Shown piece after piece: positions 55,966-64,000 of a stretch of 64,000 nt of DNA. This stretch comes from an uncultured Collinsella sp. GTDB taxonomy: Bacteria > Actinomycetota > Coriobacteriia > Coriobacteriales > Coriobacteriaceae. Below the pieces are notes generated by a model. The model did no database searches. It worked only from the letters and a program-made list of their open reading frames with translations, and was not told where the DNA came from. The translations under genes and the position numbers were made by a program. Where the stretch lies: assembly GCA_959026725.1 (NCBI GenBank), contig CAUFMG010000007.1, forward strand, positions 1 to 64,000, read 5' to 3'. How positions within the stretch are numbered: position 1 is the stretch's first letter; each line of letters starts with the position of its first letter.

Positions 55966-58524
55966 TTACTGCCCAAAGACCTCTTCGGCGATGCGCGCGC
56001 TTTCGGCGGCATCCTTGGCATAGTAGTCCGCGCCGATCTGCTTGGCGTATTCGGGGGTGAGCACGGCGCCGCCCACGATGATCTTGACGCCCGGAACCTC
56101 GGTATGGAGCAGCTTGATGGTCTCTTCCATGGCGACGACCGTGGTAGTCATAAGCGCCGAGAGGCCGACGAGCTTAATATCGCGCTCCTTGACGGTCTTG
56201 AGTACCTCCTGCGGATCGACGTCGCGGCCCAGGTCAAAGACGGTGTAGCCGTAGTTGTCGAGCAGCATTTTGACGATGTTCTTGCCAATATCGTGGATGT
56301 CGCCCTTGACGGTGGCCACGCAGATCTTGCCCTTGTCGGCGATCTCGCCGGCGGGCATCAGGCGCTTGATGGTGTCGAAGCCCACGCGTGCGGCTTCGGC
56401 CGAGGCCATAAGCTGCGGCAAGAAGAACTTGCCCTGGTCAAAGAGGACGCCAACCTCGTCGAGGGCGGGGATAAAGTGATTGTTGATAAGGTCCATGGCG
56501 TCGTGGTCTGTCAGCAGACGCTCGGTCTCGGCAGCGATCTCGCCTTTGCGGCCCGAGACGACCATTCGACGAATCGGGTCGTCGTTGCCGTCGGTGCCGG
56601 CGGTGCCGGCAGCGGGCGCGGCATCGCTCGATGCTGACTGAGCGGCCGCCGGGTTCGCGGCGATCTTGTACGGATCGGTCCAGCCGGCGTAGCGCTCGAT
56701 GTATCCGGTCGAGCCCTCGTCCTCAACGCTCAGGACGCGATAGCTGTAGACGGTATCCATAAAGCGCTTGGAACCCGGGTTCATGATGGGGGCATCCAGA
56801 CCTGCACCAAAGGCGGCGGCCAAAAAGACCGAGCCCAGCAGCGGCCGCGCGGGCAGGCCAAAGCTGATGTTCGATACGCCGAGTGCGCACTTGACGCCCA
56901 GGCGCTCCTTGCACAGAGACATGGCACGTAGAATCTGCTCAGCCTGGCGCTGGTTGGTCGAGGCGGTCATGACCAGGCAGTCGATGAGGATGCGGTCCGG
57001 GCCGATGCCGTAATGGGCGGCCTCGGCCACGATGCGCTCGGCGATGGCGAAGCGGGCCTCGGCGGTATCGGGGATGCCGCCCTCGTCGAGCGTAAGGCCG
57101 ACGACGTTGGTGCCGTAGTGGGCCACCAGCGGAAAGATCTCATCCATGATCTGTTGTTTGCCATTGACCGAGTTGATGATGGGCTTGCCGGCGTAGCGGC
57201 GCACGGCGGCCTCGACGGCGGCGGGGTCGGTGGAGTCGATCTGCAGCGGCAGCAGCGTGGAGCCCTGGAGCTGCTCGGTGGCCTGCTGGATGACCTTGAC
57301 CTCGTCGATCTCGGGCAGGCCCACGTTGACGTCCAGGATGTCGGCGCCCTGCTCCTGCTGGCTGATGCCCTGACTCACGACGTAGTCCAGGTCGCCGTCG
57401 CGCAGGGCCTGCTGCAGGCGCTTTTTGCCGGTGGGGTTGATGCGCTCGCCGATGACGGCGATCTTGTGGCCGTCGCAGGGGAGGTCCACGACCGTCTGGG
57501 CGCTCGTGACCGACATGCTGGGCTTGCGGTGGCGCGGGCTGGGCGTGTGGTTGTCGATAAGCGTGCGCAAGGCCGCCATGTGCGCCGGCGTGGTGCCGCA
57601 GCAACCGCCCACGACGCTCACGCCGTCCTCGATCATGCCGGCGACGGCCTCGGCGTACTCGGGTGCCTGGATATCAAAGACGGTATTGCCGTCATCGTCC
57701 ACGCGGGGCAGTCCCGCATTGGCCTGCACCATAACGGGCTTGTCGGTGACGGTGAGCATGCGCGCGGCGAGCCCTCGGAGCTCGGCCGGGCCCTGGCTGC
57801 AGTTGATGCCCAGGACGTCGGCGCCGATGGCGTCGAGGGTGATGGCGGCGACCTCGGGGCTCGTGCCCAAGAAGGTGCGACCGTCTTCCTCAAAGGTCAT
57901 GGTGGCAAAGACGGGCAGGTCGGAGTTCTCGCGGCAGGCGAGGACCGCCGCCTTGATCTCGGCCAGGTCGGTCATAGTCTCGATAATAAAGAGGTCCACA
58001 CCCGCAGCGACGCCGGCGCGCACCTCCTCGGCAAAGAGGTCGTAGGCCTCGTCAAAGCTGAGGGTGCCCAGGGGGCGCAGCAGGGCGCCGATGGGGCCGA
58101 TGTCGCCGGCAACGTAGCGGGCGCCGGCGTCGCGGGCGCAGGTGACTGCCGCGGCAAAGACGTCTGCCACGGTGGCGGCGCCGTCGAGCTTGTGGGCGTT
58201 GGCGCCAAAGGTGTTGGCGGTGATCACATCGCAGCCGGCCTCGACGTATTGGCGCTGAATGTCGGTAATGACCTGGGGCTCCTCAAAGTTGAGCAGCTCG
58301 GGCAGGGCGCCGGCCTTCATGCCGGACGCCTGCAGCATGGTGCCCATGCCGCCGTCAAACAGCAGGTGTCCCGTGCCCTCGATGGCGGCACGCAGGCGGT
58401 CATCCTTAATGCGAAGGTCGTCGATCGTGCGCGTCTTGTATGCAGCGCCATTACGGCGTGCGGCATCAACGGGTGCCGCCAGCGCGGCGCCGTCCAGATC
58501 ATGAGTGATAAGCGGAGTAAACAT
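55966..58524 (-). CDS. metH: Cobalamin-dependent methionine synthase lacking the reactivation domain
   Basis: An 852-residue MetH. Homocysteine-binding domain (about 50-330): LLFDGGMGTMLQASG, GINCSQGP, and VGGCCGTTPAHMAAL with the zinc Cys pair. Pterin-binding domain (about 355-620): GERINPTGKKRLQQAL, DILDVNVGLPEIDE. Cobalamin-cap and binding domain (about 660-850): the B12 loop DIHDIGKNIV and [14 protein letters not shown]. The C-terminal SAM-dependent activation domain of E. coli MetH (1227 residues) is missing and is replaced by the separate gene upstream. It transfers the methyl group of methyl-THF to homocysteine. ATG behind TTAGGAG. Confidence 0.95.
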   Translation of the reverse strand: MFTPLITHDLDGAALAAPVDAARRNGAAYKTRTIDDLRIKDDRLRAAIEGTGHLLFDGGMGTMLQASGMKAGALPELLNFEEPQVITDIQRQYVEAGCDVITANTFGANAHKLDGAATVADVFAAAVTCARDAGARYVAGDIGPIGALLRPLGTLSFDEAYDLFAEEVRAGVAAGVDLFIIETMTDLAEIKAAVLACRENSDLPVFATMTFEEDGRTFLGTSPEVAAITLDAIGADVLGINCSQGPAELRGLAARMLTVTDKPVMVQANAGLPRVDDDGNTVFDIQAPEYAEAVAGMIEDGVSVVGGCCGTTPAHMAALRTLIDNHTPSPRHRKPSMSVTSAQTVVDLPCDGHKIAVIGERINPTGKKRLQQALRDGDLDYVVSQGISQQEQGADILDVNVGLPEIDEVKVIQQATEQLQGSTLLPLQIDSTDPAAVEAAVRRYAGKPIINSVNGKQQIMDEIFPLVAHYGTNVVGLTLDEGGIPDTAEARFAIAERIVAEAAHYGIGPDRILIDCLVMTASTNQRQAEQILRAMSLCKERLGVKCALGVSNISFGLPARPLLGSVFLAAAFGAGLDAPIMNPGSKRFMDTVYSYRVLSVEDEGSTGYIERYAGWTDPYKIAANPAAAQSASSDAAPAAGTAGTDGNDDPIRRMVVSGRKGEIAAETERLLTDHDAMDLINNHFIPALDEVGVLFDQGKFFLPQLMASAEAARVGFDTIKRLMPAGEIADKGKICVATVKGDIHDIGKNIVKMLLDNYGYTVFDLGRDVDPQEVLKTVKERDIKLVGLSALMTTTVVAMEETIKLLHTEVPGVKIIVGGAVLTPEYAKQIGADYYAKDAAESARIAEEVFGQ

Positions 58525-58533
58525 CGATGGCTC

Positions 58534-59322
58534 CTAATGGCTGGAATAGCAGGTGGTGTGGGCGGCGCGGAAGCGGCAGTGCTCGCGCATGCGGCAGATA
58601 TTGCAGGTGGGGCGGCTCTGGGCGTCGTGGACCTCGCCGTCGAACAGACCGATCACTGCGGTCACGCTCTTGGTGGGCATGAGCAGGCTGGTGGGAGTGA
58701 CGGTAAGTCCAATGAGGCGCGTGGCGTTGAGTGCATCCACGATCGAGCGCTGGGCCGAGAGCGGGCAGTCGCCATAGCCGGGACTGAAGCGCCAGTTGCC
58801 GGCGAGCCCGTGTGCAGCGGCAGCGGCCTTGACCTGTCGGTCCATCTGCTCAACAGCAGCTTCTACATAGGCAGAGCATGCGGCGTCGAGCACGGCGCCT
58901 TCCAGGGGTTGCTGGGCTCCAGTGGTGCGCAGGCGACGCTCGGCGTCCATGCCGAGGGTGCAGGCCATGAGCGCCGCCAGGCGGGCGTCTTTGAGATGTC
59001 GATAGATATCACGACCCCGCAGCTCAACATTGGTGCCAACCAAGCGGATGCAGGGCTCGCCCTGCTCGTCAACGCCCGTGGCATCGACGGCAAACACGCG
59101 TCGAACGCCGCGGGGCTCGATATCCAGCTCTAGGCGCTCGACCACAAGCTCAATTCGTCGTGACAGATCGGGCTCAATCTGCTGGCCGCCGTAGCCCAGA
59201 TACTGCAGCATCTCGGCACGGTCGACACGAGGGTGGTGGGCAGCGTCGATACGGTAAAGCGCCGGCGACGCAAGGTCGGCCGGCACTTCAGCAACGGTTG
59301 TATCGACGTGCGGTTTTTCCAT
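58534..59322 (-). CDS. Stand-alone methionine synthase reactivation domain protein
   Basis: A 262-residue protein. RFSPGYGDCPLSAQRSIVDA is the SAM-binding signature of the MetH activation domain, followed by IGLTVTPTSLLMPTKSVTAV. It ends in a cysteine cluster CNICRMREHCRFR which is not part of E. coli MetH and may bind a metal or Fe-S centre. It would re-methylate oxidised cob(II)alamin on the neighbouring MetH, whose own domain is missing. The ATG overlaps the metF stop by one base and metH starts 9 nt downstream, so the three are one operon. Confidence 0.9.
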   Translation of the reverse strand: MEKPHVDTTVAEVPADLASPALYRIDAAHHPRVDRAEMLQYLGYGGQQIEPDLSRRIELVVERLELDIEPRGVRRVFAVDATGVDEQGEPCIRLVGTNVELRGRDIYRHLKDARLAALMACTLGMDAERRLRTTGAQQPLEGAVLDAACSAYVEAAVEQMDRQVKAAAAAHGLAGNWRFSPGYGDCPLSAQRSIVDALNATRLIGLTVTPTSLLMPTKSVTAVIGLFDGEVHDAQSRPTCNICRMREHCRFRAAHTTCYSSH

Positions 59323-60194
59323 TACCCCAGGCGCTCCATAATGGTCGCGGCGATTGCAGGACGGTTCATAGTGTACAGGTGCAGACCGTCGGCACCGTGC
59401 TCCTTAAGGTCGCAAAGCTGACGAGCAGCATAATCTACACCGGCTGCCTGCAGGCTCTCGGGGTCGTTCTCGTACTTGGCGAGGATCTTGATGACGGGGG
59501 AGGGCAGCGACGCGCCGCACATAAAGACCATGCGGCTGATCTGCGACTTGCCCATAAACGGCATGATGCCCGCGGTAATGGGCACGGTGATGCCGGCCTT
59601 GTCGGCAAGCTCGCGGAAGCGATAGAAGCACTCGTTATCAAAGAAGAGCTGTGTCACAAAGAAGCTCGCGCCGGCGTCTTGCTTTTGCTTGAGGTGCTCG
59701 ACCGAGAGGTTGAGATCCTCGCAGGCAATGTGGCCTTCGGGGTAGGCTGCGGCGCCCACGCAAAAGCCGGCGTCGACGAGCTCGGGGATGAGGTCGCGGG
59801 CGTAGGCGTAGTCGGAGGCAGGCTTGTCGTCCTCGGTCGCGCCGGCGGGCAGGTCGCCGCGCAGGGCTAGCACGTTTTCCACGCCGGCAGTGCGATACTC
59901 GTCAATCTTGGCGGTGATGTCGGCGTGGGTGCGGCCCACGCAGGTGAGATGCGCTACCGAGGGCGTATCGAATTCGCTCGAAATCATATGCGCGATGGGG
60001 GCGGTGGTGGCACCGTTACCCGAGCCGCCGGCCGAGCAGGTGACCGAGACAAAGCTCGGCGAAAGCTTACACAGATTGCCTGCCACCTCGCGAGCCGTGT
60101 CGAGGGTAAGCTCGCCCTTGGGCGGGAACATCTCAAACGAAACGGGTGCGGTGCCCTGGGATGCTGCCTGCTTAAAAACCTCGTCGACGCGCAT
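59322..60194 (-). CDS. metF: Methylenetetrahydrofolate reductase
   Basis: A 290-residue MTHFR. APVSFEMFPPKGELTLDTAR (active-site Glu), SVTCSAGGSGNGATTAPIAH, NVLALRGDLPAGATEDDKPA and FFVTQLFFDNECFYRF are typical for FAD-binding. It reduces methylene-THF to methyl-THF, the methyl donor for MetH encoded in the same operon. ATG behind TAAAGGAGCACG. First gene of the operon; promoter region is shared with glnA. Confidence 0.95.
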   Translation of the reverse strand: MRVDEVFKQAASQGTAPVSFEMFPPKGELTLDTAREVAGNLCKLSPSFVSVTCSAGGSGNGATTAPIAHMISSEFDTPSVAHLTCVGRTHADITAKIDEYRTAGVENVLALRGDLPAGATEDDKPASDYAYARDLIPELVDAGFCVGAAAYPEGHIACEDLNLSVEHLKQKQDAGASFFVTQLFFDNECFYRFRELADKAGITVPITAGIMPFMGKSQISRMVFMCGASLPSPVIKILAKYENDPESLQAAGVDYAARQLCDLKEHGADGLHLYTMNRPAIAATIMERLG

Positions 60195-60280
60195 ATCGTG
60201 CTCCTTTAGATACTTAATAGTGTGATGTGTGGTAAGGATTCTACAGCACCACTGTGTTACGGTGGAGTTTCACTCGCTAT

Positions 60281-60409
60281 TTGGTGATACCAATCGAAAA
60301 TGCTTTGCTATCGGCATTTCTTATAACAGAGCGGTCAATCTAGGATGGGGCTATAAAGACTGGTATCTGATACGAAATACCAGTTAATAGAGCCCCATCC
60401 CAAATTGAC
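60281..60409. promoter_or_regulatory. Divergent metF-glnA control region with large palindrome
   Basis: TTGGT-GAT-ACCAA (60281-60293) is a perfect palindrome. Downstream, GTCAAT-cta-GGATGGGGCT (60334-60352) mirrors AGCCCCATCC-caa-ATTGAC (60391-60409), and inside lies ACTGGTAT (60359-60366) against ATACCAGT (60377-60384). The common half-site is TGGTATC/GATACCA. The 200 bp between this and glnA hold nothing coding. A nitrogen or sulfur-amino-acid regulator is likely; its identity is unknown. Confidence 0.65.
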
Positions 60410-60620
60410 TACCCTTAAACTATGGGGAGAGGTCTGCAATTTATACAGTTGATTGGCTGTTGAGGGTGGCAACGCCGCCTCGATAGGGTAACCTCATTGA
60501 TTGGTTTCGTGACAGCAACATAACGGTAATGTCGCGGAAACACGACGAGCCTAATCTATGACTCGTTCGTTAGTAATCAACACCGCTTCTCACGCGGTGC
60601 CGATACGAAGGGAGTTCCGT

Positions 60621-62708
60621 ATGGCCGATCTTACTGACCGCTTCGGGACCATGGTGTTCTCTGAGGAAGTCATGAAGGACTACCTCCCCAAGGACATTTG
60701 GAAGCGCCTTGCTGCAACCCTCGAGGGCGGTGAGCCGCTCGACCTGGATGTGGCCAACGCCGTTGCCCATGCCATGAAGGTCTGGGCCATCTCCAAGGGC
60801 GCGACGCACTACGCGCACTGGTTCCAGCCGCTTTCGGGCATTACTTCCGAGAAGCACGACAGCTTCCTGGAGCCCAACCACGACGGCACCGCCATTACCA
60901 AGTTTACGGGCAAGAACCTCATCCAGGGCGAGCCCGATGCCTCCAGCTTCCCCAACGGCGGCTTGCGTGCCACCTTCGAGGCCCGTGGCTACACCGCTTG
61001 GGATCCCACTAGCCCCGCCTTTATCAAGGACGATGTCCTGTGCATCCCCACGGCTTTCTGCTCCTACACGGGCGAGGCCCTGGACAAGAAGACCCCGCTG
61101 CTGCGCTCTATGACCGCGCTCTCGCGTGAGTCTAAGCGCGTTTTGGCGCTGTTTGGTAAGACCCCCAAGAAGGTCGTTCCTTCCGTGGGCGATGAGCAGG
61201 AGTACTTCCTGATCAAGAAAGACGCTTACCGCAAGCGCAGGGACCTGGTCATCACCGGCCGCACCCTCTTTGGCGCTGCCCCCTGCAAGGGCCAGGAGCT
61301 CGAGGAGCACTACTTTGGCGCTATCCGCCCCACCGTCTCGGCCTATATGAAGGATCTGGATGATGGACTGTGGGCGCTTGGCATTCCCGCCAAGACCAAG
61401 CACAACGAGGTTGCTCCCTGCCAGCATGAGCTCGCACCGGTCTATGGCGAGGTCAACGAGGCCATCGACCAGAATCTGGTCATGATGGAGAAGATGAAGC
61501 TCATCGCCTCCCGCCACGACTTGGTCTGCCTGCTGCACGAGAAGCCCTTCGAGGGCATCAACGGTTCGGGCAAGCACAACAACTGGTCGCTTGGCACCGA
61601 GTCCGAGAACCTGCTCGATCCGGGCGACACCCCGCTCGACAACCTGCAGTTCATTGTCTTCCTCACCGCGGTGATCGAGGCCGTCGATAACTATCAGGAG
61701 CTCCTGCGTGCTTCCGTTGCCTCAGCCGGCAACGATCATCGTCTGGGCGCCAACGAGGCTCCTCCGGCGATTATGTCCATCTTCCTGGGCGACCAGCTTA
61801 CCGAGGTCGTCGAGAAGATTATCGATGGCAAGGCTTCCGTCCATGCCACGCGCGGCGTGCTTGACCTGGGCGCCGATACCCTGCCCAAGCTGATGCAGGA
61901 CAACACCGACCGCAACCGCACCTCCCCGTTCGCCTTTACCGGCAACAAGTTCGAGTTCCGTGCCTGCGGCTCCGAGCAGAACGTCTCCGACTCCAACCTG
62001 GTGCTCGATGCCGCCGTGGCCAAATCGCTCAAGTCCTTCGCCGACGCACTCGAGGGTACGCCCGAGGATAAGTTCCAGGACGCCGCGCTCGAGTACTGCA
62101 AGAAGGTGCTGACCGATCACCAGCGCATCCTGTTCTCCGGCGACGGTTACTCAGACGAGTGGCCCATCGAGGCCGAGAAGCGCGGCCTTGCCAACAACAA
62201 GACCACGGCCGACGCCCTGCCCGCCTTTGTTTCCGATAAGGCTATCGCGCTCTTTGAGGAGACGGGTGTCCTGACCAAGGCCGAGGCCCAGTGCCGCTAC
62301 GACTGCAAGCTCGAGAAGTACAACAAGCTCATGAACATCGAGGCCACCACGATGGTTCGCGAGGCGCGTCGTACCTATCGCCCGGTCATTACCGCCTATG
62401 CCACCAAGGTCGCTAAGGGCCTTGAGACTATTCGTGCCGCCGGTGCTGAGGCCGCCATGCAGTGCGAGCAGAACACGCTCAACAAGCTCTGCAACGGTAT
62501 CACCGCCATCAACGACTCCATCAAGGCGCTCGACGCCGTGCATCAGAAGGCTGAGGCCCTCGATGGCCAGGAGCAGGCCAACGTGTACGCGCACGAGGTC
62601 GTTCCCGCTATGGATGCGCTGCGTGCCGCCGTGGACGCCATGGAGGAGATCGTGGCAGCCGACTACTGGCCGGTCCCGACCTACGACGACATCCTGTTCT
62701 ACGTGTAG
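60621..62708 (+). CDS. glnN: Glutamine synthetase, type III
   Basis: A 695-residue GSIII. The family-specific N-terminus [24 protein letters not shown] region is followed by [54 protein letters not shown] (ATP/Glu binding) and [23 protein letters not shown]. It makes glutamine from glutamate and ammonia in a large double-ring enzyme. The ATG at 60621 lies behind GAAGGGAGTT; an upstream in-frame ATG at 60558 gives 21 extra residues not seen in the family. Controlled by the palindromic region upstream. A terminator follows. Confidence 0.95.
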   Translation: MADLTDRFGTMVFSEEVMKDYLPKDIWKRLAATLEGGEPLDLDVANAVAHAMKVWAISKGATHYAHWFQPLSGITSEKHDSFLEPNHDGTAITKFTGKNLIQGEPDASSFPNGGLRATFEARGYTAWDPTSPAFIKDDVLCIPTAFCSYTGEALDKKTPLLRSMTALSRESKRVLALFGKTPKKVVPSVGDEQEYFLIKKDAYRKRRDLVITGRTLFGAAPCKGQELEEHYFGAIRPTVSAYMKDLDDGLWALGIPAKTKHNEVAPCQHELAPVYGEVNEAIDQNLVMMEKMKLIASRHDLVCLLHEKPFEGINGSGKHNNWSLGTESENLLDPGDTPLDNLQFIVFLTAVIEAVDNYQELLRASVASAGNDHRLGANEAPPAIMSIFLGDQLTEVVEKIIDGKASVHATRGVLDLGADTLPKLMQDNTDRNRTSPFAFTGNKFEFRACGSEQNVSDSNLVLDAAVAKSLKSFADALEGTPEDKFQDAALEYCKKVLTDHQRILFSGDGYSDEWPIEAEKRGLANNKTTADALPAFVSDKAIALFEETGVLTKAEAQCRYDCKLEKYNKLMNIEATTMVREARRTYRPVITAYATKVAKGLETIRAAGAEAAMQCEQNTLNKLCNGITAINDSIKALDAVHQKAEALDGQEQANVYAHEVVPAMDALRAAVDAMEEIVAADYWPVPTYDDILFYV

Positions 62709-62739
62709 GGCGTAACTGACATATCGTCACGGTATTGAG

Positions 62740-62771
62740 CCGGGGTCCGCATCATGCGGGCCCCGGTTTTT
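62740..62771 (+). terminator. Terminator of the glutamine synthetase gene
   Basis: CCGGGGTCCGCAT pairs with ATGCGGGCCCCGG, then TTTTT. Confidence 0.9.
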
Positions 62772-62789
62772 GTTACGGGCTTTAGCCTG

Positions 62790-63539
62790 TGCGGGGCGCG
62801 CAGCGCGCCGCATCAGAAACCACCCGCTATGCGGGTGGGGCCAAACGGCTTTACAAAGCCGCCCCCTCGCCGGACACTTGCGATTGTTCAGGCCGCAAGG
62901 AATCCGAGTCGAGAGGGCGGTGGTGGCGTATGGCCCAGAAGGCCTACAGCCTGTCGCACACGAAGTGGATGTGCAAGTACCACGTCGTGTTCACGCCGAA
63001 GTATAGGCGCAAAGTGATCTACAACCAAATAAGGTCCGACCTTGGGGAGATCTTCAGGAAGCTCTGCCAGTACAAGGGGATCGAGATCATCGAGGGGCAC
63101 CTGATGCCCGACCACGTGCACGTGCTGCTGGCGATACCGCCGAAGTACAGCGTCTCGAGCGTGATGGGCTACCTGAAGGGGAAGAGCTCGCTGATGATAT
63201 TCGACAGGCACGCCAACCTCAAGTACAAGTTCGGCAACAGGAAGTTCTGGGCGGAGGGCTACTACGTGTCCACCGTCGGCCTGAACGAGGCCACCATCGC
63301 GAAGTACATCCGGGAGCAGGAGAAGGCCGACATCGCGATCGACCGGCTGAGCGTCAAGGAGTACGAGGACCCCTTCGGCAGGGGGCCGGGGCGTAAATAG
63401 CGCCGGTTTGACCGGCCCGCCACGGGTCAATCTGCAGTGCGGCCCGAACCCCGTGAGGGCCGGCGCCTTTAGACGCGTGCCGGAAATCCAAGGGTTATAC
63501 CCTAAGAGCAAACCACCCCTTTTAGGGGTGGTTTTGATT
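62790..63539 (+). mobile_element. IS200-like insertion sequence, tnpA only
   Basis: The element has a left-end hairpin CCACCCGC-TAT-GCGGGTGG (62820-62838), one gene, and a right-end hairpin AACCACCCCT-TTT-AGGGGTGGTT (63511-63533) preceded by GGGTTATACCC. There are no terminal inverted repeats or target duplications, as expected for single-strand transposition. The left border is uncertain by about 30 bp. The right end recurs at the window start. Confidence 0.82.
62930..63400 (+). CDS. tnpA: IS200/IS605-family Y1 transposase TnpA
   Basis: A 156-residue HUH-Y1 transposase. HTKWMCKYHVVFTPKYRRKV at the start, the metal-binding HUH in MPDHVHVLLAIPPKY, and the catalytic Tyr in WAEGYYVSTVGLNEATI. 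Length typical (about 150). GAGAGGG lies before the ATG; the open frame upstream is left-end sequence. No tnpB gene accompanies it. It would cut and rejoin single-stranded DNA, favouring the lagging strand. Confidence 0.93.
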   Translation: MAQKAYSLSHTKWMCKYHVVFTPKYRRKVIYNQIRSDLGEIFRKLCQYKGIEIIEGHLMPDHVHVLLAIPPKYSVSSVMGYLKGKSSLMIFDRHANLKYKFGNRKFWAEGYYVSTVGLNEATIAKYIREQEKADIAIDRLSVKEYEDPFGRGPGRK

Positions 63540-63596
63540 TGCGAAGGACGCTTTGAAGCCCGTTTTGCCGCCGATTCGCCTAGGTATAAAGGGTTG

Positions 63597-63813
63597 TGGG
63601 CAAAAAACGTCAAATATGAGTACTGTCACAAGTCCTGTAGCATTATTTATTTGCAAAATATGCAGTGTTACGCAACATATGTCCAAGTACTTAGCCGATA
63701 AACGTCTGCAATTCTTCCGCCGTAGGACACCTGACGTCTAAATCGATTTCTGAAGGCATGAAATCGCTGTTACTAAATCGGTAACAGTACTCATATTTGC
63801 CATTTTTTGCCCA
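63597..63813. repeat. 217-bp element with 30-bp inverted ends
   Basis: TGGGCAAAAAACGTCAAATA... (63597-63626) and its inverse at 63784-63813 match at 28 of 30 bp. The ends contain ATGAGTACTGT. The interior is A/T-rich compared with the host, has only short frames and a second small palindrome, GGTAACAG/CTGTTACC-like. It looks like a miniature inverted-repeat element or degraded gene pair. Confidence 0.6.
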
Positions 63814-63875
63814 TGGTCCATCGGAAGATGCCGGGATCCGCACCCTGCCGGGTCCGAATCCCGGCATATCGGTAG

Positions 63876-63908
63876 CAAAAAGCCCGCTACCGAATTGGTA
63901 ACGGGCTT
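63876..63908 (-). terminator. Terminator of tRNA-Glu, minus strand
   Basis: On the minus strand AAGCCCGTTACC, loop AATTC, GGTAGCGGGCTT, then TTTGC. One mismatch in 12 bp. Confidence 0.8.
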
Positions 63909-63919
63909 CACATTTCAAA

Positions 63920-63996
63920 TGGTGCCCCCAGCGGGATTCGAACCCGCGATATCCACCTTGAAAGGGTGGCGTCCTTGGCCGCTAGACGATGGGGAC
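63920..63996 (-). tRNA. tRNA-Glu(TTC)
   Basis: On the minus strand GTCCCCATCGTCTAGCGGCC begins the tRNA; the anticodon loop CTTTCAA gives TTC; T arm GCGGG-TTCGAAT-CCCGC; acceptor TGGGGGC, discriminator A, encoded CCA. Complete, 77 nt. Confidence 0.95.
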
Positions 63997-64000
63997 AGCG

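Noticed and set aside
54337..56637. Very long plus-strand open frame opposite the UPF0210 and metH genes
   Set aside because: It is a shadow of two well-supported minus-strand genes in GC-rich sequence; its translation is a low-complexity Asp/Gly/His-rich string with no domain.
57013..59133. Long plus-strand open frame opposite metH
   Set aside because: Antisense of a conserved enzyme; composition is Gly/Ala/Asp/Val-rich without any family pattern.
62789..62929. Longer N-terminus of the IS200 transposase
   Set aside because: This stretch is the left end with its hairpin; family members start at the MAQKAYSLSHTK position.

Overview
The window reads as a chromosomal segment of a high-GC Coriobacteriia bacterium, most likely Collinsella or a close relative. 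This is an inference from the style of the sequence: actinobacterial-type integration host factor, a large type III glutamine synthetase, the rplM-rpsI-glmM order, and dense small palindromic repeats. No taxonomic search was possible.

Left host part (1-10.9 kb). The right end of an IS200-type element is cut by the window start. Then come a DUF4143-type ATPase, an AraC regulator divergent from a heterodimeric ABC exporter-fold pair, a DUF6110 protein with a P1B-type metal ATPase, a RelB/PIN toxin-antitoxin pair with a clear promoter and operator, a small unknown protein and the tmRNA gene (ssrA).

Prophage (about 10.93-43.65 kb). A complete-looking siphophage is integrated at the 3' end of ssrA. 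The 8-bp direct repeat CTCCACCA marks the two junctions. The left junction lies under the 3' end of a serine integrase gene, and the right junction is followed at once by a terminator that would fit the original ssrA. The layout is: serine integrase, divergent repressor/Cro switch, small early genes with a replication module, an internal tyrosine integrase, a phage copy of actinobacterial IHF, SSB, dUTPase, a terminator, tRNA-Ser(GCT), HNH-cos-terminase, an HK97-type head, a tail with a probable programmed frameshift in the chaperone, tail tip, BppU-like baseplate protein, and a lysis cassette.

The most notable system is a diversity-generating retroelement (DGR) at the end of the tail operon. 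It comprises a variable tail-tip protein (37570-38472) ending in a 124-bp variable repeat, an Avd-like accessory gene, a 124-bp template repeat, and a reverse transcriptase with YMDD. Template and variable repeats differ at 14 positions, and every one is an adenine in the template. These changes alter 11 codons in the last 30 residues of the protein. This is direct evidence of adenine-specific mutagenic retrohoming aimed at the receptor-binding tip.

Right host part (43.65-64 kb). A repeat-rich stretch holds five and a partial sixth 62-bp hairpin units. It is followed by a patatin-like lipase, rplM-rpsI, glmM, a PTS EIIA, nagB, a 999-residue ATPase/BTAD regulator, yhbY, a methyltransferase, a UPF0210 protein, and a methionine operon metF - reactivation protein - metH in which the enzyme is split. 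Then come a type III glutamine synthetase facing metF across a long palindromic region, an IS200 copy with only tnpA, a short inverted-repeat element, and tRNA-Glu at the right edge.
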